Shown: positions 14,868 through 22,746, numbered from the stretch's first letter. The stretch: 43,019 nt of DNA from Blastopirellula sp. (GCA_002733575.1 NVWB01000165.1:1-43019); one strand, 5' to 3'. The notes: a model not told the origin generated them from the sequence alone. A program made the numbers and translations.

Positions 14868-15386
14868 ATGTTTACCTCTCCTGAGTACATGGCATTAAAA
14901 GTCGGGGGCCAAGCTTCCGGCGGTATCGGTGCAACTTATACCGGAGGCACATTCCTTGTTGGCGTAAATAAATTACTATCAAGCGGATCAAGTTTTGAAT
15001 TGATCATATCAACTAATGGCGATCAGATAGTTATGGACTCGCCTATCGTAAACAGCAATAGCGGTGATTTAACTTTCGACTTGTATGAAGATACTGTATT
15101 CACTGGTGGAACTCCTGTTACAGCTTATAACAATGATAGAAACTCGCCATTCGTTGCCGTGATAACCGGCCTTGTTGTCGATGCTACTATTTCAGACTTA
15201 GGTACTCAGATATTACCAACGGTTAATACTGTGGGTGATAACAATAGCGGTCAAGCTAGGACATTCGCCCTTGGTTATCCGGTAATATTCAAACCAAACA
15301 CTAATTACACTTTAAAAGTCGCGCACAATGACGGTCAGAATAGACAGGTTAATTTGTACGTATCAGCATTTAGGAGAAGGATATAA
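14868..15386 (+). CDS. Virion structural protein, function unknown
   Basis: 172 residues, starting one base after the previous stop. Gly-rich N-terminus (GGQASGGIGATYTGG) followed by regular beta strands (SFELIISTNGDQIVM, NTNYTLKVAHNDGQNRQVNLYVSAF), typical of small jelly-roll fibre or decoration proteins. It is translated as a unit with its neighbours (the next ATG overlaps its stop). Confidence 0.6.
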   Translation: MFTSPEYMALKVGGQASGGIGATYTGGTFLVGVNKLLSSGSSFELIISTNGDQIVMDSPIVNSNSGDLTFDLYEDTVFTGGTPVTAYNNDRNSPFVAVITGLVVDATISDLGTQILPTVNTVGDNNSGQARTFALGYPVIFKPNTNYTLKVAHNDGQNRQVNLYVSAFRRRI

Positions 15387-16630
15387 TGAGCGGATTTAGA
15401 CCTTTTGATCCTGTTGGTGGTGGCGGCGGTAGCTCAGGCTTAGATAATAGAGTTATAGTTACTAGCGCTACTGACTTGTCTGGAACACTAGATAGTACAA
15501 AGGAATATTTTATTGACGGTATTATTGATATGGGCAGCCAATCAATAGAAGTACCTCAAGGCGGTATAAATTTTACTGGTTATAACTTCGACCTATCCAA
15601 ACTAATATCGAGCGCAGCAGCGTACACTATGTTTACATCACCCGCTGGTGGTAGTGGTGACTTTCTTGGTAAGGATTACGCTATTGAGGTTACTGGCGTA
15701 GGCTCACAAGTTTACGATATTGTAAGCGATACGGGGTTCGAGGCTTTCGAGTTCTCACGCATTAATTACAATGACTGTTCATCGCTTGGTACTATCGATA
15801 ATTACCGCCAAGGCTTAGAGGTTGGCACTGGTCGTTTTGGTGGCAAGCCTGAGTTAACATTAAAAGGTACATGGGTCGGTGGTTACTTCATAGATACATC
15901 AATAGTTAGGGGTATGGTTGACGGCGCTTATACTTTATTTAAGGCTGGCGCTGGATTTACTATGGCCTCACGATTTAGGTCTAATCAGAACATCGATTTA
16001 CCTGCGAATGCTTCTTTCTTTGACTTCTCCGTTGCTAACTTTCCCAACCCATCAACGATACAAATTGACGGAGCTATCATCACAAGAAACGGCTCGATAG
16101 ATGCAGAAGATGCGAATATAAATCCAAACATAACTGAGGCTGAATTACCCAGCGCATTCATGGGCAACCAAGGCATGCATAATACTTTTGTTGGCGGCAA
16201 GTATGCGGTATCAGCAGAGGTAACGACAACTATCAATACTCAGGGTGTCTTTGAGGTTTTAGCGGGCACGTTCACAACTGAAGGATTACAGCATTTCGAT
16301 CAACCATCAAACGGACAGGCTAGGCATTTAGGTGTAAGTCCAAGAAACTTTATATTCGTTATGAATATGACAATTGCAGGGGCGCAGAATGAAGAGGTCG
16401 AAATCAGAATAAGGCGCTTTGATTCATCATCAACAACCACTAGCACTATTGAATCACAAGTTAGGCAGGTAAATGCTTTTGCTGGCGGTAGAGATGTCGC
16501 ATTCTTCAATCTATTTACCGCTGTAGATATCGATCAAGATGATTATCTGTTCTTGGAGGTGGCAAATAATTCATCGACTGCAAACTTAACCGTTGAGGTT
16601 GATGGCTTCTTTGTGATTACGGAGAGATAA
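15386..16630 (+). CDS. Fibre-like structural protein with beta-solenoid and C-terminal jelly-roll
   Basis: 414 residues. A short N-terminal tag with a Gly linker (FDPVGGGGGSSG) is followed at about 25-230 by solenoid-like strands (STKEYFIDGIIDMGSQSIEV, INFTGYNFDLSKL) and at about 260-414 by a compact beta-sandwich resembling trimeric receptor-binding heads (GVFEVLAGTFTTEGLQHF, VEIRIRRFDSS, DDYLFLEVANNSSTANL). It may be a head fibre or side fibre. No enzymatic motif. It is the last gene before a terminator. Confidence 0.65.
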   Translation: MSGFRPFDPVGGGGGSSGLDNRVIVTSATDLSGTLDSTKEYFIDGIIDMGSQSIEVPQGGINFTGYNFDLSKLISSAAAYTMFTSPAGGSGDFLGKDYAIEVTGVGSQVYDIVSDTGFEAFEFSRINYNDCSSLGTIDNYRQGLEVGTGRFGGKPELTLKGTWVGGYFIDTSIVRGMVDGAYTLFKAGAGFTMASRFRSNQNIDLPANASFFDFSVANFPNPSTIQIDGAIITRNGSIDAEDANINPNITEAELPSAFMGNQGMHNTFVGGKYAVSAEVTTTINTQGVFEVLAGTFTTEGLQHFDQPSNGQARHLGVSPRNFIFVMNMTIAGAQNEEVEIRIRRFDSSSTTTSTIESQVRQVNAFAGGRDVAFFNLFTAVDIDQDDYLFLEVANNSSTANLTVEVDGFFVITER

Positions 16631-16650
16631 TAATAACTAGGTTAATGATT

Positions 16651-16685
16651 AAAGGGGCTATATTTATATATGCCCCTTGTTTTTT
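16651..16685 (+). terminator. Terminator after the decoration/fibre genes
   Basis: AAGGGGC (16652-16658) and GCCCCTT (16672-16678) form a 7-pair stem with an AT-rich loop, followed by GTTTTTT. It separates rightward late genes from the leftward mini-operon that ends at 16692. Confidence 0.85.
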
Positions 16686-16691
16686 ACTCTC

Positions 16692-16823
16692 CTAAACCGT
16701 TGGCATTGTCATTATACAAGCCGCTATTACTATCAATGCGCCTATGATTATCTTACCCCAAAATGCGTTACTACCTGCAAGATGATCGTCTAATGCTTTA
16801 CGTGCCTTTTGTTCATCATTCAT
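16692..16823 (-). CDS. 43-residue single-span membrane protein
   Basis: Starts MNDEQKARKALDDHLAGSNAF and ends with one membrane segment (GKIIIGALIVIAACIMTM). Its ATG overlaps the TGA of the upstream gene (ATGA), a sign of coupled translation. Last gene of the leftward mini-operon. Function unknown. Confidence 0.65.
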   Translation of the reverse strand: MNDEQKARKALDDHLAGSNAFWGKIIIGALIVIAACIMTMPTV

Positions 16824-17191
16824 ATTCCGTACCCCTGTTCGAATTGTGATAGGTCAATACATGCAACCCTTGACGAGCCCGCTACTTTATCCGCATGACG
16901 CCTTTCACAATGCACTGTAAAAACTTCATCTTCACCATGAGGGATATAAATATTAACAAACCCGCTAAGCTTTTTAGGTGCCATGAATAGGTCTGAGCAA
17001 TGATTTTGATTAATCTCGCTGTATCCACCCGAATCACGATACCGCTCAATCATGCCATCAAGTACGCATGTAACAGGGTAGGTTTCATCAATAGAGCATT
17101 TAAACCTAACCAATTGAGCAACCTCGCGCCCATCTCTAGTCACAACCTTTTCACCCGCTAATGCTTTTTCTAAATCGAATTTAATCATCAT
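16820..17191 (-). CDS. Conserved phage protein of unknown function
   Basis: 123 residues starting MMIKFDLEKALAGEKVVTRDGREV, an opening shared by many uncharacterised phage proteins. The middle is Cys- and His-containing (CSIDETYPVTCVLDG, NQNHCSDLFMAPKKL) and the end (VACIDLSQFEQ) is hydrophobic. ATGATG offers starts at 17191 and 17188; GGAG precedes them. No catalytic motif that I can name. It overlaps the genes on both sides. Confidence 0.75.
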   Translation of the reverse strand: MMIKFDLEKALAGEKVVTRDGREVAQLVRFKCSIDETYPVTCVLDGMIERYRDSGGYSEINQNHCSDLFMAPKKLSGFVNIYIPHGEDEVFTVHCERRHADKVAGSSRVACIDLSQFEQGYGI

Positions 17192-17306
17192 TACTCTCCT
17201 TATGCATCTCTCTGTAAATGTAATTCTTCAATGCTATGTGGCAGTCTTTCTTTAACATCTGCGTTAACATGTGGCATTGTGCTTTAGTTATCTTTAGCTT
17301 GATCAT
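17181..17306 (-). CDS. 41-residue helical protein
   Basis: ATG 17306 follows a strong AAAGGAGAAG site. Sequence style: MIKLKITKAQCHMLTQMLKKD then a basic/aromatic helix (KNYIYREMHKE). It overlaps the next gene by 11 bases. Unknown function; the dense overlaps and good ribosome site make it a real gene. Confidence 0.6.
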   Translation of the reverse strand: MIKLKITKAQCHMLTQMLKKDCHIALKNYIYREMHKESNDD

Positions 17307-17319
17307 TGGGCTTCTCCTT

Positions 17320-17481
17320 TTAAGTAAACCAGACCCATGTGCCGTGAAAGATAGCTATAGGAAACATAATCGCACCAGCAATCAAGAAACCCCAAGCTTG
17401 TTCAGCAAAGCATGTGAATATATGGGTAAACCAAGCCGTGAACATCCAAGCCCAAAACAATATTGCAAATAAACTACCCAT
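17320..17481 (-). CDS. 53-residue two-span membrane protein
   Basis: MGSLFAILFWAWMFTAWFTH then AWGFLIAGAIMFPIAIFHG gives two membrane segments rich in Trp and Phe. I recognise the style from small conserved membrane proteins in tailed phages, with unknown function; membrane interference or superinfection roles are guesses. It overlaps the upstream gene by 8 bases. Confidence 0.7.
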   Translation of the reverse strand: MGSLFAILFWAWMFTAWFTHIFTCFAEQAWGFLIAGAIMFPIAIFHGTWVWFT

Positions 17482-17599
17482 TATTCAATCCCTTTTTAGT
17501 TAGTTGGCGTACTGCCATATTAAAATTACCTTCACAGAATAAATCTGCATATTCCTGTATAGCCTTTTCCATACCTTTAAAATCAATCAGTTTTTTCAT
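17474..17599 (-). CDS. 41-residue conserved small protein, first gene of leftward mini-operon
   Basis: ATG 17599 (MKKLIDFKGMEKAIQEYADLF) is preceded by AAGGGT; a longer upstream frame would include the promoter. It is amphipathic-helical, with CEGNFNMAVRQLTKKG. Similar short ORFs recur in phages, function unknown. A good promoter (TTGACT-16-TATACT) lies just upstream. Confidence 0.65.
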   Translation of the reverse strand: MKKLIDFKGMEKAIQEYADLFCEGNFNMAVRQLTKKGLNNG

Positions 17600-17628
17600 G
17601 TTTACCCTTATATGTAAATGGTATAGCC

Positions 17629-17656
17629 AGTATATACACTTAATATATACAGTCAA
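17629..17656 (-). promoter_or_regulatory. Leftward sigma70 promoter of the mini-operon
   Basis: On the minus strand TTGACT (17656-17651), 16 bases, TATACT (17634-17629), about 30 bases before ATG 17599. The palindrome GTATATAC lies over the -10 region and a second TATATAC follows, possible operator halves. It is back to back with a rightward promoter at 17663. Confidence 0.75.
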
Positions 17657-17662
17657 CACTAT

Positions 17663-17691
17663 TTGTTAATTAAATTGCAATGCTGTATAAT
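17663..17691 (+). promoter_or_regulatory. Rightward promoter of a candidate small RNA
   Basis: TTGTTA (17663-17668), 17 bases, TATAAT (17686-17691). This is one of the best sigma70 matches in the window, yet no convincing gene follows for 500 bases. A terminator lies about 105 bases downstream. Confidence 0.7.
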
Positions 17692-17697
17692 TGATTC

Positions 17698-17802
17698 TGT
17701 TGATTAAGGGTGGGGACTCTTGAGATACCAGAGCATTTAGATAGAATTACTGAGGCTATAAATCAGCCTACTCCCCCGGTAACTCTAACTAAGTGCTTTT
17801 TT
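17698..17802 (+). ncRNA. Candidate structured small RNA with own promoter and terminator
   Basis: Downstream of the promoter the sequence folds into nested helices: AGCATTTAG (17732-17740) with CTAAGTGCT (17789-17797), then TTACTG (17747-17752) with CGGTAA (17777-17782), then AGGCT (17753-17757) with AGCCT (17765-17769), ending in a T run at 17797-17802. GGGG (17712-17715) could pair with the CCCC at 17773-17777. A short frame in this stretch is broken by the structure and lacks a ribosome site. Target and function are unknown. Confidence 0.55.
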
Positions 17803-17828
17803 ATTGCCAGAATTCCCACCTATTCAAT

Positions 17829-18035
17829 CGTTATAAACAATCTCCTAGTCGTAAGGATGCGGCAGCAATTAGCAATATTTGTGATAGACACGGGAGCCTG
17901 ACCCCTAACTTAGCCGTGGGGTGGTGGATAAACGAATAAAAGCTTGGTACAAATCATTATAGAGATGCGCAGATGTTGAAGCTGCATAACAAAACAAGAA
18001 GCTCATTAATGTTACCCGTCCAGATAAGACGTTAA
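17829..18035 (+). pseudogene. Possible decayed coding remnant with in-frame stop
   Basis: One frame reads protein-like (YKQSPSRKDAAAISNICDRHG, then TPNLAVGWWINE), stops at TAA 17937-17939, and continues in the same frame with NHYRDAQMLKLHNKTRSSL to a TAA at 18033. No ATG or ribosome site precedes it. It may be a remnant of a lost gene in the gap before gp10. A competing view is structured RNA: CACGG and CCGTG near 17888-17920 can pair. Confidence 0.3.
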
Positions 18036-18159
18036 ACTGTGTTCGATAAATTGTTTATGTATGACTAGCTAATAATATATACCCTCTCAGATATTCTTAC
18101 TTACCAAGTAACCGTGTCTAATGATACTTATTGCCTTAATTTAACAAATCAATCTATCG
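18036..18159. other. Spacer with no recognised gene
   Basis: AT-rich stretch between the decayed frame and the gp10 promoter. I see no supported ORF. It contains TTATTGCC near 18129, the same octamer that follows several terminators here, but without an obvious hairpin. Confidence 0.4.
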
Positions 18160-18168
18160 TGCTATAAT
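18160..18168 (+). promoter_or_regulatory. Extended -10 promoter of the gp10-like gene
   Basis: TGcTATAAT with the hexamer at 18163-18168, about 30 bases before ATG 18197. It starts the long tail/ejection gene run. Confidence 0.7.
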
Positions 18169-18196
18169 TGAGTTATCAAATTTATAGGTGCTAACA

Positions 18197-19621
18197 ATGG
18201 CAAGACCAAATCCCCCGTTAAAATTATCGCTAATCAGAGGCGACCGTAAATCAAATTATGATTACCGCGACAATCTGCCTGTTAATATGACTGCCGTTGT
18301 TAGAAATATCAGAGGCGACCAAGGTTATTTACTTACTCACGATGGCTTAACGGAATTCGCTTTAACTAACGGAAAGGCTAGAGGCGGTGCATTCAATGAG
18401 CGATTTAACGAACACTATCGCGTATCTGGTGATGTATTTGAATCAGTTGGCACTGACGGCGTAATAACCCCTATCGGTGTAACTTCGGGTGATGGTATAT
18501 GCTCATTCTCTAACTCGTTTAATACTCAAGCAATCTTAAGCGATGGTAAATTATTCTTATGGGATAACGCATCATTAATCCAAGTGACCGACCCTGACCT
18601 AGGCTTTCCAATTGATATAACATGGTTCCGTGGCATCTATGTAATGACTGATGGTGATTTCTTATTCCATACTGATATTGGTAACGAGTTTTCAATTAGC
18701 CCGTTAAAGTATTCATCTAGCGAATTCTCAAGTGACAAAATACTGGCGGTTGCTGATGATGGTCACAACCAGATATACGCCTTTAATAGATATTCCACTG
18801 AGGTATTCTTCTTTGACCCATCAGTACCAGCCGGTACAAGTGTATTACAAAATATTGACGCAGCTAGTAATCAGATTGGAATTGTAGGAACTCATTGCCA
18901 AACATTGCTAGACGGTATCTTTTTCGTGTTAGGTGGTAGGCAGAATGAAAGCATTAGCGTTCACATATTAAACTCTGGCACTGAAACCACTATAGCAACG
19001 CGAGAGATAGACCAAATCATATCAAAGTATAACGAGTCGGAACTATCTAAAGTAGTCTTGGAATCGCGCACAGTAGACAGAGATAAATTCCTAATCATTC
19101 ACCTACCTAATGAAACGCTTTTATATAATCACACGGTCGCCGGTAAAATTGGTTTAGATGCAGCATGGACCTATGTAAAAACAGGCGTTGAAACTGATGA
19201 ACCGTGGCGCGCTAAGTTCGGACTATTTGACCCCCGGGTATCAAAATGGATTTACGGCGATACAATGGAAAACAAACTGGGATTTCTTGACGATCAAACA
19301 GCAGCTCAATATGGTAATCAAGTTGAAAATATTTGTTATACGCCAATTATTAACGGACTTGAAACTGCGTCAATTGATGAGTTTGAGATAAACACGATAG
19401 CCGGCTTTACAACTAATGACTTTAGTTCGGCGTTTAGCCTTTCTTATGATGGCATTACATACGGCACTGAATACACCAATGTAATTTCACTATCACAAGG
19501 TTACAGAGAGCGATATATAGCGCGCAGACTTGGTTACATTCAATATGAGTTTAACTTTAAATTTAGATTTGTGTCAGTTGATAAAATGGCGTTTAGTGGA
19601 TTAGAGGTATCTTGGTCATGA
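18197..19621 (+). CDS. Packaged DNA stabilisation protein, P22 gp10-like
   Basis: 474 residues from ATG 18197 (AGGTG six bases upstream; P22 gp10 is 472). It has the family start with YDYRDNLPVNM, TAVVRNIRGDQGYLLTHDGLTEF, and a propeller-like series of strands (FNRYSTEVFFFDPSVPAG, LDGIFFVLGGRQNESISVHI). gp10 forms the hexameric hub that plugs DNA after packaging and holds the tailspikes. Its stop overlaps the next ATG. Confidence 0.9.
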   Translation: MARPNPPLKLSLIRGDRKSNYDYRDNLPVNMTAVVRNIRGDQGYLLTHDGLTEFALTNGKARGGAFNERFNEHYRVSGDVFESVGTDGVITPIGVTSGDGICSFSNSFNTQAILSDGKLFLWDNASLIQVTDPDLGFPIDITWFRGIYVMTDGDFLFHTDIGNEFSISPLKYSSSEFSSDKILAVADDGHNQIYAFNRYSTEVFFFDPSVPAGTSVLQNIDAASNQIGIVGTHCQTLLDGIFFVLGGRQNESISVHILNSGTETTIATREIDQIISKYNESELSKVVLESRTVDRDKFLIIHLPNETLLYNHTVAGKIGLDAAWTYVKTGVETDEPWRAKFGLFDPRVSKWIYGDTMENKLGFLDDQTAAQYGNQVENICYTPIINGLETASIDEFEINTIAGFTTNDFSSAFSLSYDGITYGTEYTNVISLSQGYRERYIARRLGYIQYEFNFKFRFVSVDKMAFSGLEVSWS

Positions 19622-19899
19622 ATCCACAATCATTAAGAAGCTATCCTGATATAAAGCAAAACGTTGGCAACGCAACAGACAGATTTGTGCAAGATTATTC
19701 CGCTGTTAAAGAGAATTTAGCCGCGGCATTAAGGTTAATAGAGGAATTAAAACCTTTGTCAGGCGCGCAAACTCCTGAAGGCAATGTTACCGCTAACTTA
19801 TCGCAGACTTTCATCGACACGACAGCTTCGCCCGTTAGTGTTACAATGTATTTTAACGAAACCGTGGGTTCTAACACTGGATGGGTGGTAGTTGTTTAA
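19618..19899 (+). CDS. Small tail-associated protein, function unknown
   Basis: About 93 residues from ATG 19618, which overlaps the gp10 stop (ATGA). The N-terminal half is helical (YSAVKENLAAALRLIEELK) and the C-terminal half is beta (GNVTANLSQTFIDTTASPVSVTMYF, then NTGWVVV), a layout typical of small trimeric fibre-like proteins. It occupies the place of the P22 tail needle gene 26 but is much shorter and shows no clear long coiled coil, so needle identity is only a suggestion. Confidence 0.6.
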   Translation: MNPQSLRSYPDIKQNVGNATDRFVQDYSAVKENLAAALRLIEELKPLSGAQTPEGNVTANLSQTFIDTTASPVSVTMYFNETVGSNTGWVVVV

Positions 19900-20336
19900 T
19901 GTTTATTATTACAGGACTACCAAGAAGTAGGACGGCATGGTTTAGCGCATTCATGACAGCATCAGGATATACGTGTATTCATGAGGGGCTTAACAACTGC
20001 GAATCAATAGCGGAGTACAAAGAAAAAGTTAAATTAGTTTCAGATGCTAATACTGGCTACGCTTACACAGGTCAAATAATTGATGATAGGCCAACTTTAG
20101 TAATACATAAATACCACCATGAAACACCGAACGAAATTACAGAGAAATTAAAATCACTAAATGGACTTCACGTTTTGTTTGATGAGATAGACGAAAGGAT
20201 TAGTGAAATATTTACCCACTTAACCGGTGATAAAATAAACCTTGATATTTATAATATATTTAAGGATTTAAACATAACCACTATGGCAAGCATGAACCAA
20301 CAAGCGGCGAGCATATTATTAAATGAAACCAGTTAA
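19899..20336 (+). CDS. Sulfotransferase-like P-loop protein
   Basis: 145 residues from ATG 19899 (TAATG overlap). It opens with a beta strand and a phosphosulfate-binding-like loop (FIITGLPRSRTAWFSAFM, Arg9-Ser10-Arg11-Thr12), as in sulfotransferase-family proteins using PAPS. LHVLFDEIDERI later resembles a second strand-helix element. It is shorter than typical sulfotransferases (usually over 200 residues), so it may be a minimal enzyme or use a partner. Between gp10 and the ejection genes and overlapping an oxygenase gene, it could modify a virion protein or host surface sugar. The nucleotide donor is not proven by sequence. Confidence 0.6.
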   Translation: MFIITGLPRSRTAWFSAFMTASGYTCIHEGLNNCESIAEYKEKVKLVSDANTGYAYTGQIIDDRPTLVIHKYHHETPNEITEKLKSLNGLHVLFDEIDERISEIFTHLTGDKINLDIYNIFKDLNITTMASMNQQAASILLNETS

Positions 20337-20910
20337 CAAGCTTAAAATATCATTCGATGTACAGGGGGTAAAATCCTTTTTAGAAGAGTGTGATTTATTT
20401 GGTGAGTACACACAACGCTCAGACGGTGATACATCACCACATAAAGAAATGACTGATATTTGGGTTAGATACAAAGACCCCAAGCCGCATATTGAGTCTG
20501 GTGATTGGTCTGAATTTATGGGTTGCCATGAAAGTGTATGGTTAAAAGATATCCCCGCAATTAAAGACTTATGCGCTGGATTAATGGGGTTTCTTAACGG
20601 TGAAAAACTTGGTGGCGTACTTATAACAAAGTTACCTCCAGGCGGTGGAATAGCTCCACATGTTGACGGTGGCTGGCATGCAGCAGAATATGATAAGTAT
20701 TATGTGCCACTAAAAAACGCTAAGGGTGCAGAGTTTCATTTTGATGATTGCTTTATCTGCCCTGAAGAGGGTGACGTATACGCCTTTAGAAATGATAAAA
20801 ATCATTGGGTGGAAAACAACTCAAATGAAGATAGAATAGCAATGGTCGTATGTATTAAACAAACCAAACTCAGTAAGGAGGGCTTATGCCTTGGGGATAC
20901 GCAGCAGTAG
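20323..20910 (+). CDS. 2-oxoglutarate/Fe(II) oxygenase, aspartyl/asparaginyl beta-hydroxylase-like
   Basis: 195 residues. The double-stranded beta-helix metal site is clear: HVD (His113, Asp115), a distal His161 in KNHWVENNS and Arg171 (DRIAMVV) for 2-oxoglutarate, preceded by ITKLPPGGGIAPH. This matches the Asp/Asn beta-hydroxylase branch, which hydroxylates protein side chains. It overlaps the sulfotransferase-like gene upstream and the gp7-like gene downstream, so it is expressed with tail proteins. Likely a protein hydroxylase acting on a virion component or host protein; the substrate is unknown. Confidence 0.8.
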   Translation: MKPVNKLKISFDVQGVKSFLEECDLFGEYTQRSDGDTSPHKEMTDIWVRYKDPKPHIESGDWSEFMGCHESVWLKDIPAIKDLCAGLMGFLNGEKLGGVLITKLPPGGGIAPHVDGGWHAAEYDKYYVPLKNAKGAEFHFDDCFICPEEGDVYAFRNDKNHWVENNSNEDRIAMVVCIKQTKLSKEGLCLGDTQQ

Positions 20911-21494
20911 CAGTCGGGACATTAGCAGCTGGTAAAATGAGCAGTAACGCATCAGACAAAGCAACTAGAGCGCAAGCAAACGCAGCTCAATCGGGCATGA
21001 CTTCAGAGGAGAGGATGTTTGATAGATCCTTAGAATTGCAAGAGCCTTACCGCGATGCTGGTTATGATGCTTTAGAGGGATTACAAGGCTTAACCGACCC
21101 AACACAAAGAGCAGGAATGCTTCAAGATTATTATGCAGGACCTGAATACCAGCAACAAGCCGCTCAAATTGAAGAACAGCAATTAAGAAATGCTGCCGCG
21201 ACTGGTGGCATTAGAGGTGGTGCAAACCAAGCAGCATTAGCAACTATCGCGCCTGGCTTAGGTCAGCAATACTTATCAGGACTAGGTCAGCAGTATACCG
21301 GCCTTGCAAATATGGGCATGGGTGCTGCATCACAAGGCTCAGCGCAGGCTAGCCAGTTAGGAAGTAGTATGGCGGCACTGCAACAGCAAGCGGGACAAGC
21401 GAGCGCATCTAATTCGCTGGCTCAAGGCAACATATGGGGCAATGTCATTAAAGACGTTGGTGCACTCGGTTACGATTATTTTGGTAAGGGTTAA
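20886..21494 (+). CDS. DNA ejection protein, P22 gp7-like
   Basis: 202 residues after a perfect AAGGAGGG site inside the end of the oxygenase gene. Hydrophobic N-terminus (AAVAVGTLAAGKMSSN), then Gln/Ala/Gly-rich helices with RNAAATGGIRGGANQAAL, a hallmark of gp7-type ejection proteins. These leave the capsid with the DNA and help form the trans-envelope channel. P22 gp7 is 229 residues. First of three ejection genes in P22 order. Confidence 0.8.
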   Translation: MPWGYAAVAVGTLAAGKMSSNASDKATRAQANAAQSGMTSEERMFDRSLELQEPYRDAGYDALEGLQGLTDPTQRAGMLQDYYAGPEYQQQAAQIEEQQLRNAAATGGIRGGANQAALATIAPGLGQQYLSGLGQQYTGLANMGMGAASQGSAQASQLGSSMAALQQQAGQASASNSLAQGNIWGNVIKDVGALGYDYFGKG

Positions 21495-21496
21495 TT

Positions 21497-22744
21497 ATGC
21501 CTATTTTAGATTACTCAAGAACACTTAACGCAGCAAACCAAAGCTCATTAGGTGGAATGCTACAGAGCGCAGGTCAATTACAAGGCTTGCGTGCTAATGA
21601 GCAGATGATGCAAAGACAGGTTCAACAAGACCAGTCGGCACAACAAGAGGCGCAGAATCAGGTCGTATTAAGCAAAGAGGCTCAAGAGGTTTTTGCTCGA
21701 AATGACGTGAATGAAATAGCCGCTTTTTCTGTTGCTAATCCTATTCTTGGTAAGCAGATTCTAGCCAGTAAAGGAATAGTTGATACTGCCGGAATGGAGA
21801 GAGTATCAAATAGATTCGCTAACATCTTAACCTCTGCAAACCCTCAGGAAGCATTAGAGCGGGAAATAGCACAAGGCGAAGCAAATGGCCTTGATATGAC
21901 GCAAAGCAAAGAGATACTAGCACAAGGGTTATCGCCTGAAGGTATTAAGCAATCTGCCGGTATGGCGTTAGCATCTATTGACGGAAAAAGATTTAAGGAT
22001 ATCCAACAAGCATCTACTGTTGATTCTGGATTATCTGACCAGCCATCAGCAGTACAAGAAACACTTTGGTTTAATAAGCAATCGCCAGAAGTGCAAGAAA
22101 CACATTTAAAAATTAAACGGGGTGAAAAGCCATCTCTCGATGAAAAGCTTGATTATGAAAAATCAAAAGCCGACATAAAAGAAGATTCAGCAATAAGCAC
22201 AGCTAGAAAGAAATCATCTAATGAGCGCAGACAGGGTTATATTGATAGTGGCGTTTCTTCTGCTGACAACTTACAAGCCGTTAATCGCTCTATTGAGTTA
22301 CTTGATTCAATTAAAACTGGTGGCATTGATAATGCTTTGATTCGCGCTAAGCAAACTCTTGGTATCGAGTCAGCAGATGAAGCAGAGCTATCTTACGAGC
22401 TTGGTAAAAGTGTACTTAAGCAACTTAAGCCTACTTTTGGCGCAGCATTCACAGTCAATGAAATGCTAGAGCTTAAAAAAATGGAATCAGGTTTAGGTAA
22501 ATCTGTTGCTGGTAACAGGCGCATACTTACCAACTTAGGCAAAATGATTAAACGCTCTGCTAATCGAGGTATGAGAGCTGCTGAAAGTTTAAAGGATGAC
22601 TTTGCAGCCAATGAAATCAGACTTGCTTTAGAGGGTGGAACTCCAACTACTGAGCAGCCAGCACAAGTCAACCAAGCAAGCGCTGGCAATGCTGACGTAC
22701 CTGAAATGTCTGACGCTGATTTACTTAAAAAATATGGTGGTTAA
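21497..22744 (+). CDS. DNA ejection protein, P22 gp20-like
   Basis: 415 residues, mostly helical, rich in Gln, Ala and Ser (QMMQRQVQQDQSAQQEAQNQ; KSAGMALASIDGKRFKDIQQAS), with a more conserved C-terminal part (GGIDNALIRAKQTLGI, KPTFGAAFTVNEMLELKKME). Size and place between gp7- and gp16-like genes fit gp20 (471 in P22). Exported with DNA into the periplasm and inner membrane. Confidence 0.75.
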   Translation: MPILDYSRTLNAANQSSLGGMLQSAGQLQGLRANEQMMQRQVQQDQSAQQEAQNQVVLSKEAQEVFARNDVNEIAAFSVANPILGKQILASKGIVDTAGMERVSNRFANILTSANPQEALEREIAQGEANGLDMTQSKEILAQGLSPEGIKQSAGMALASIDGKRFKDIQQASTVDSGLSDQPSAVQETLWFNKQSPEVQETHLKIKRGEKPSLDEKLDYEKSKADIKEDSAISTARKKSSNERRQGYIDSGVSSADNLQAVNRSIELLDSIKTGGIDNALIRAKQTLGIESADEAELSYELGKSVLKQLKPTFGAAFTVNEMLELKKMESGLGKSVAGNRRILTNLGKMIKRSANRGMRAAESLKDDFAANEIRLALEGGTPTTEQPAQVNQASAGNADVPEMSDADLLKKYGG

Positions 22745-22746
22745 TA

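Noticed and set aside
17698..17802. tRNA
   Set aside because: The helices do not fit a cloverleaf (no 7-pair acceptor, T-loop or CCA-type end) and the outer stem ends in a T run.
17710..17901. 63-codon rightward ORF from TTG 17710
   Set aside because: Runs through the structured RNA and its terminator, has a rare start and no ribosome site, and does not read protein-like after the first third.
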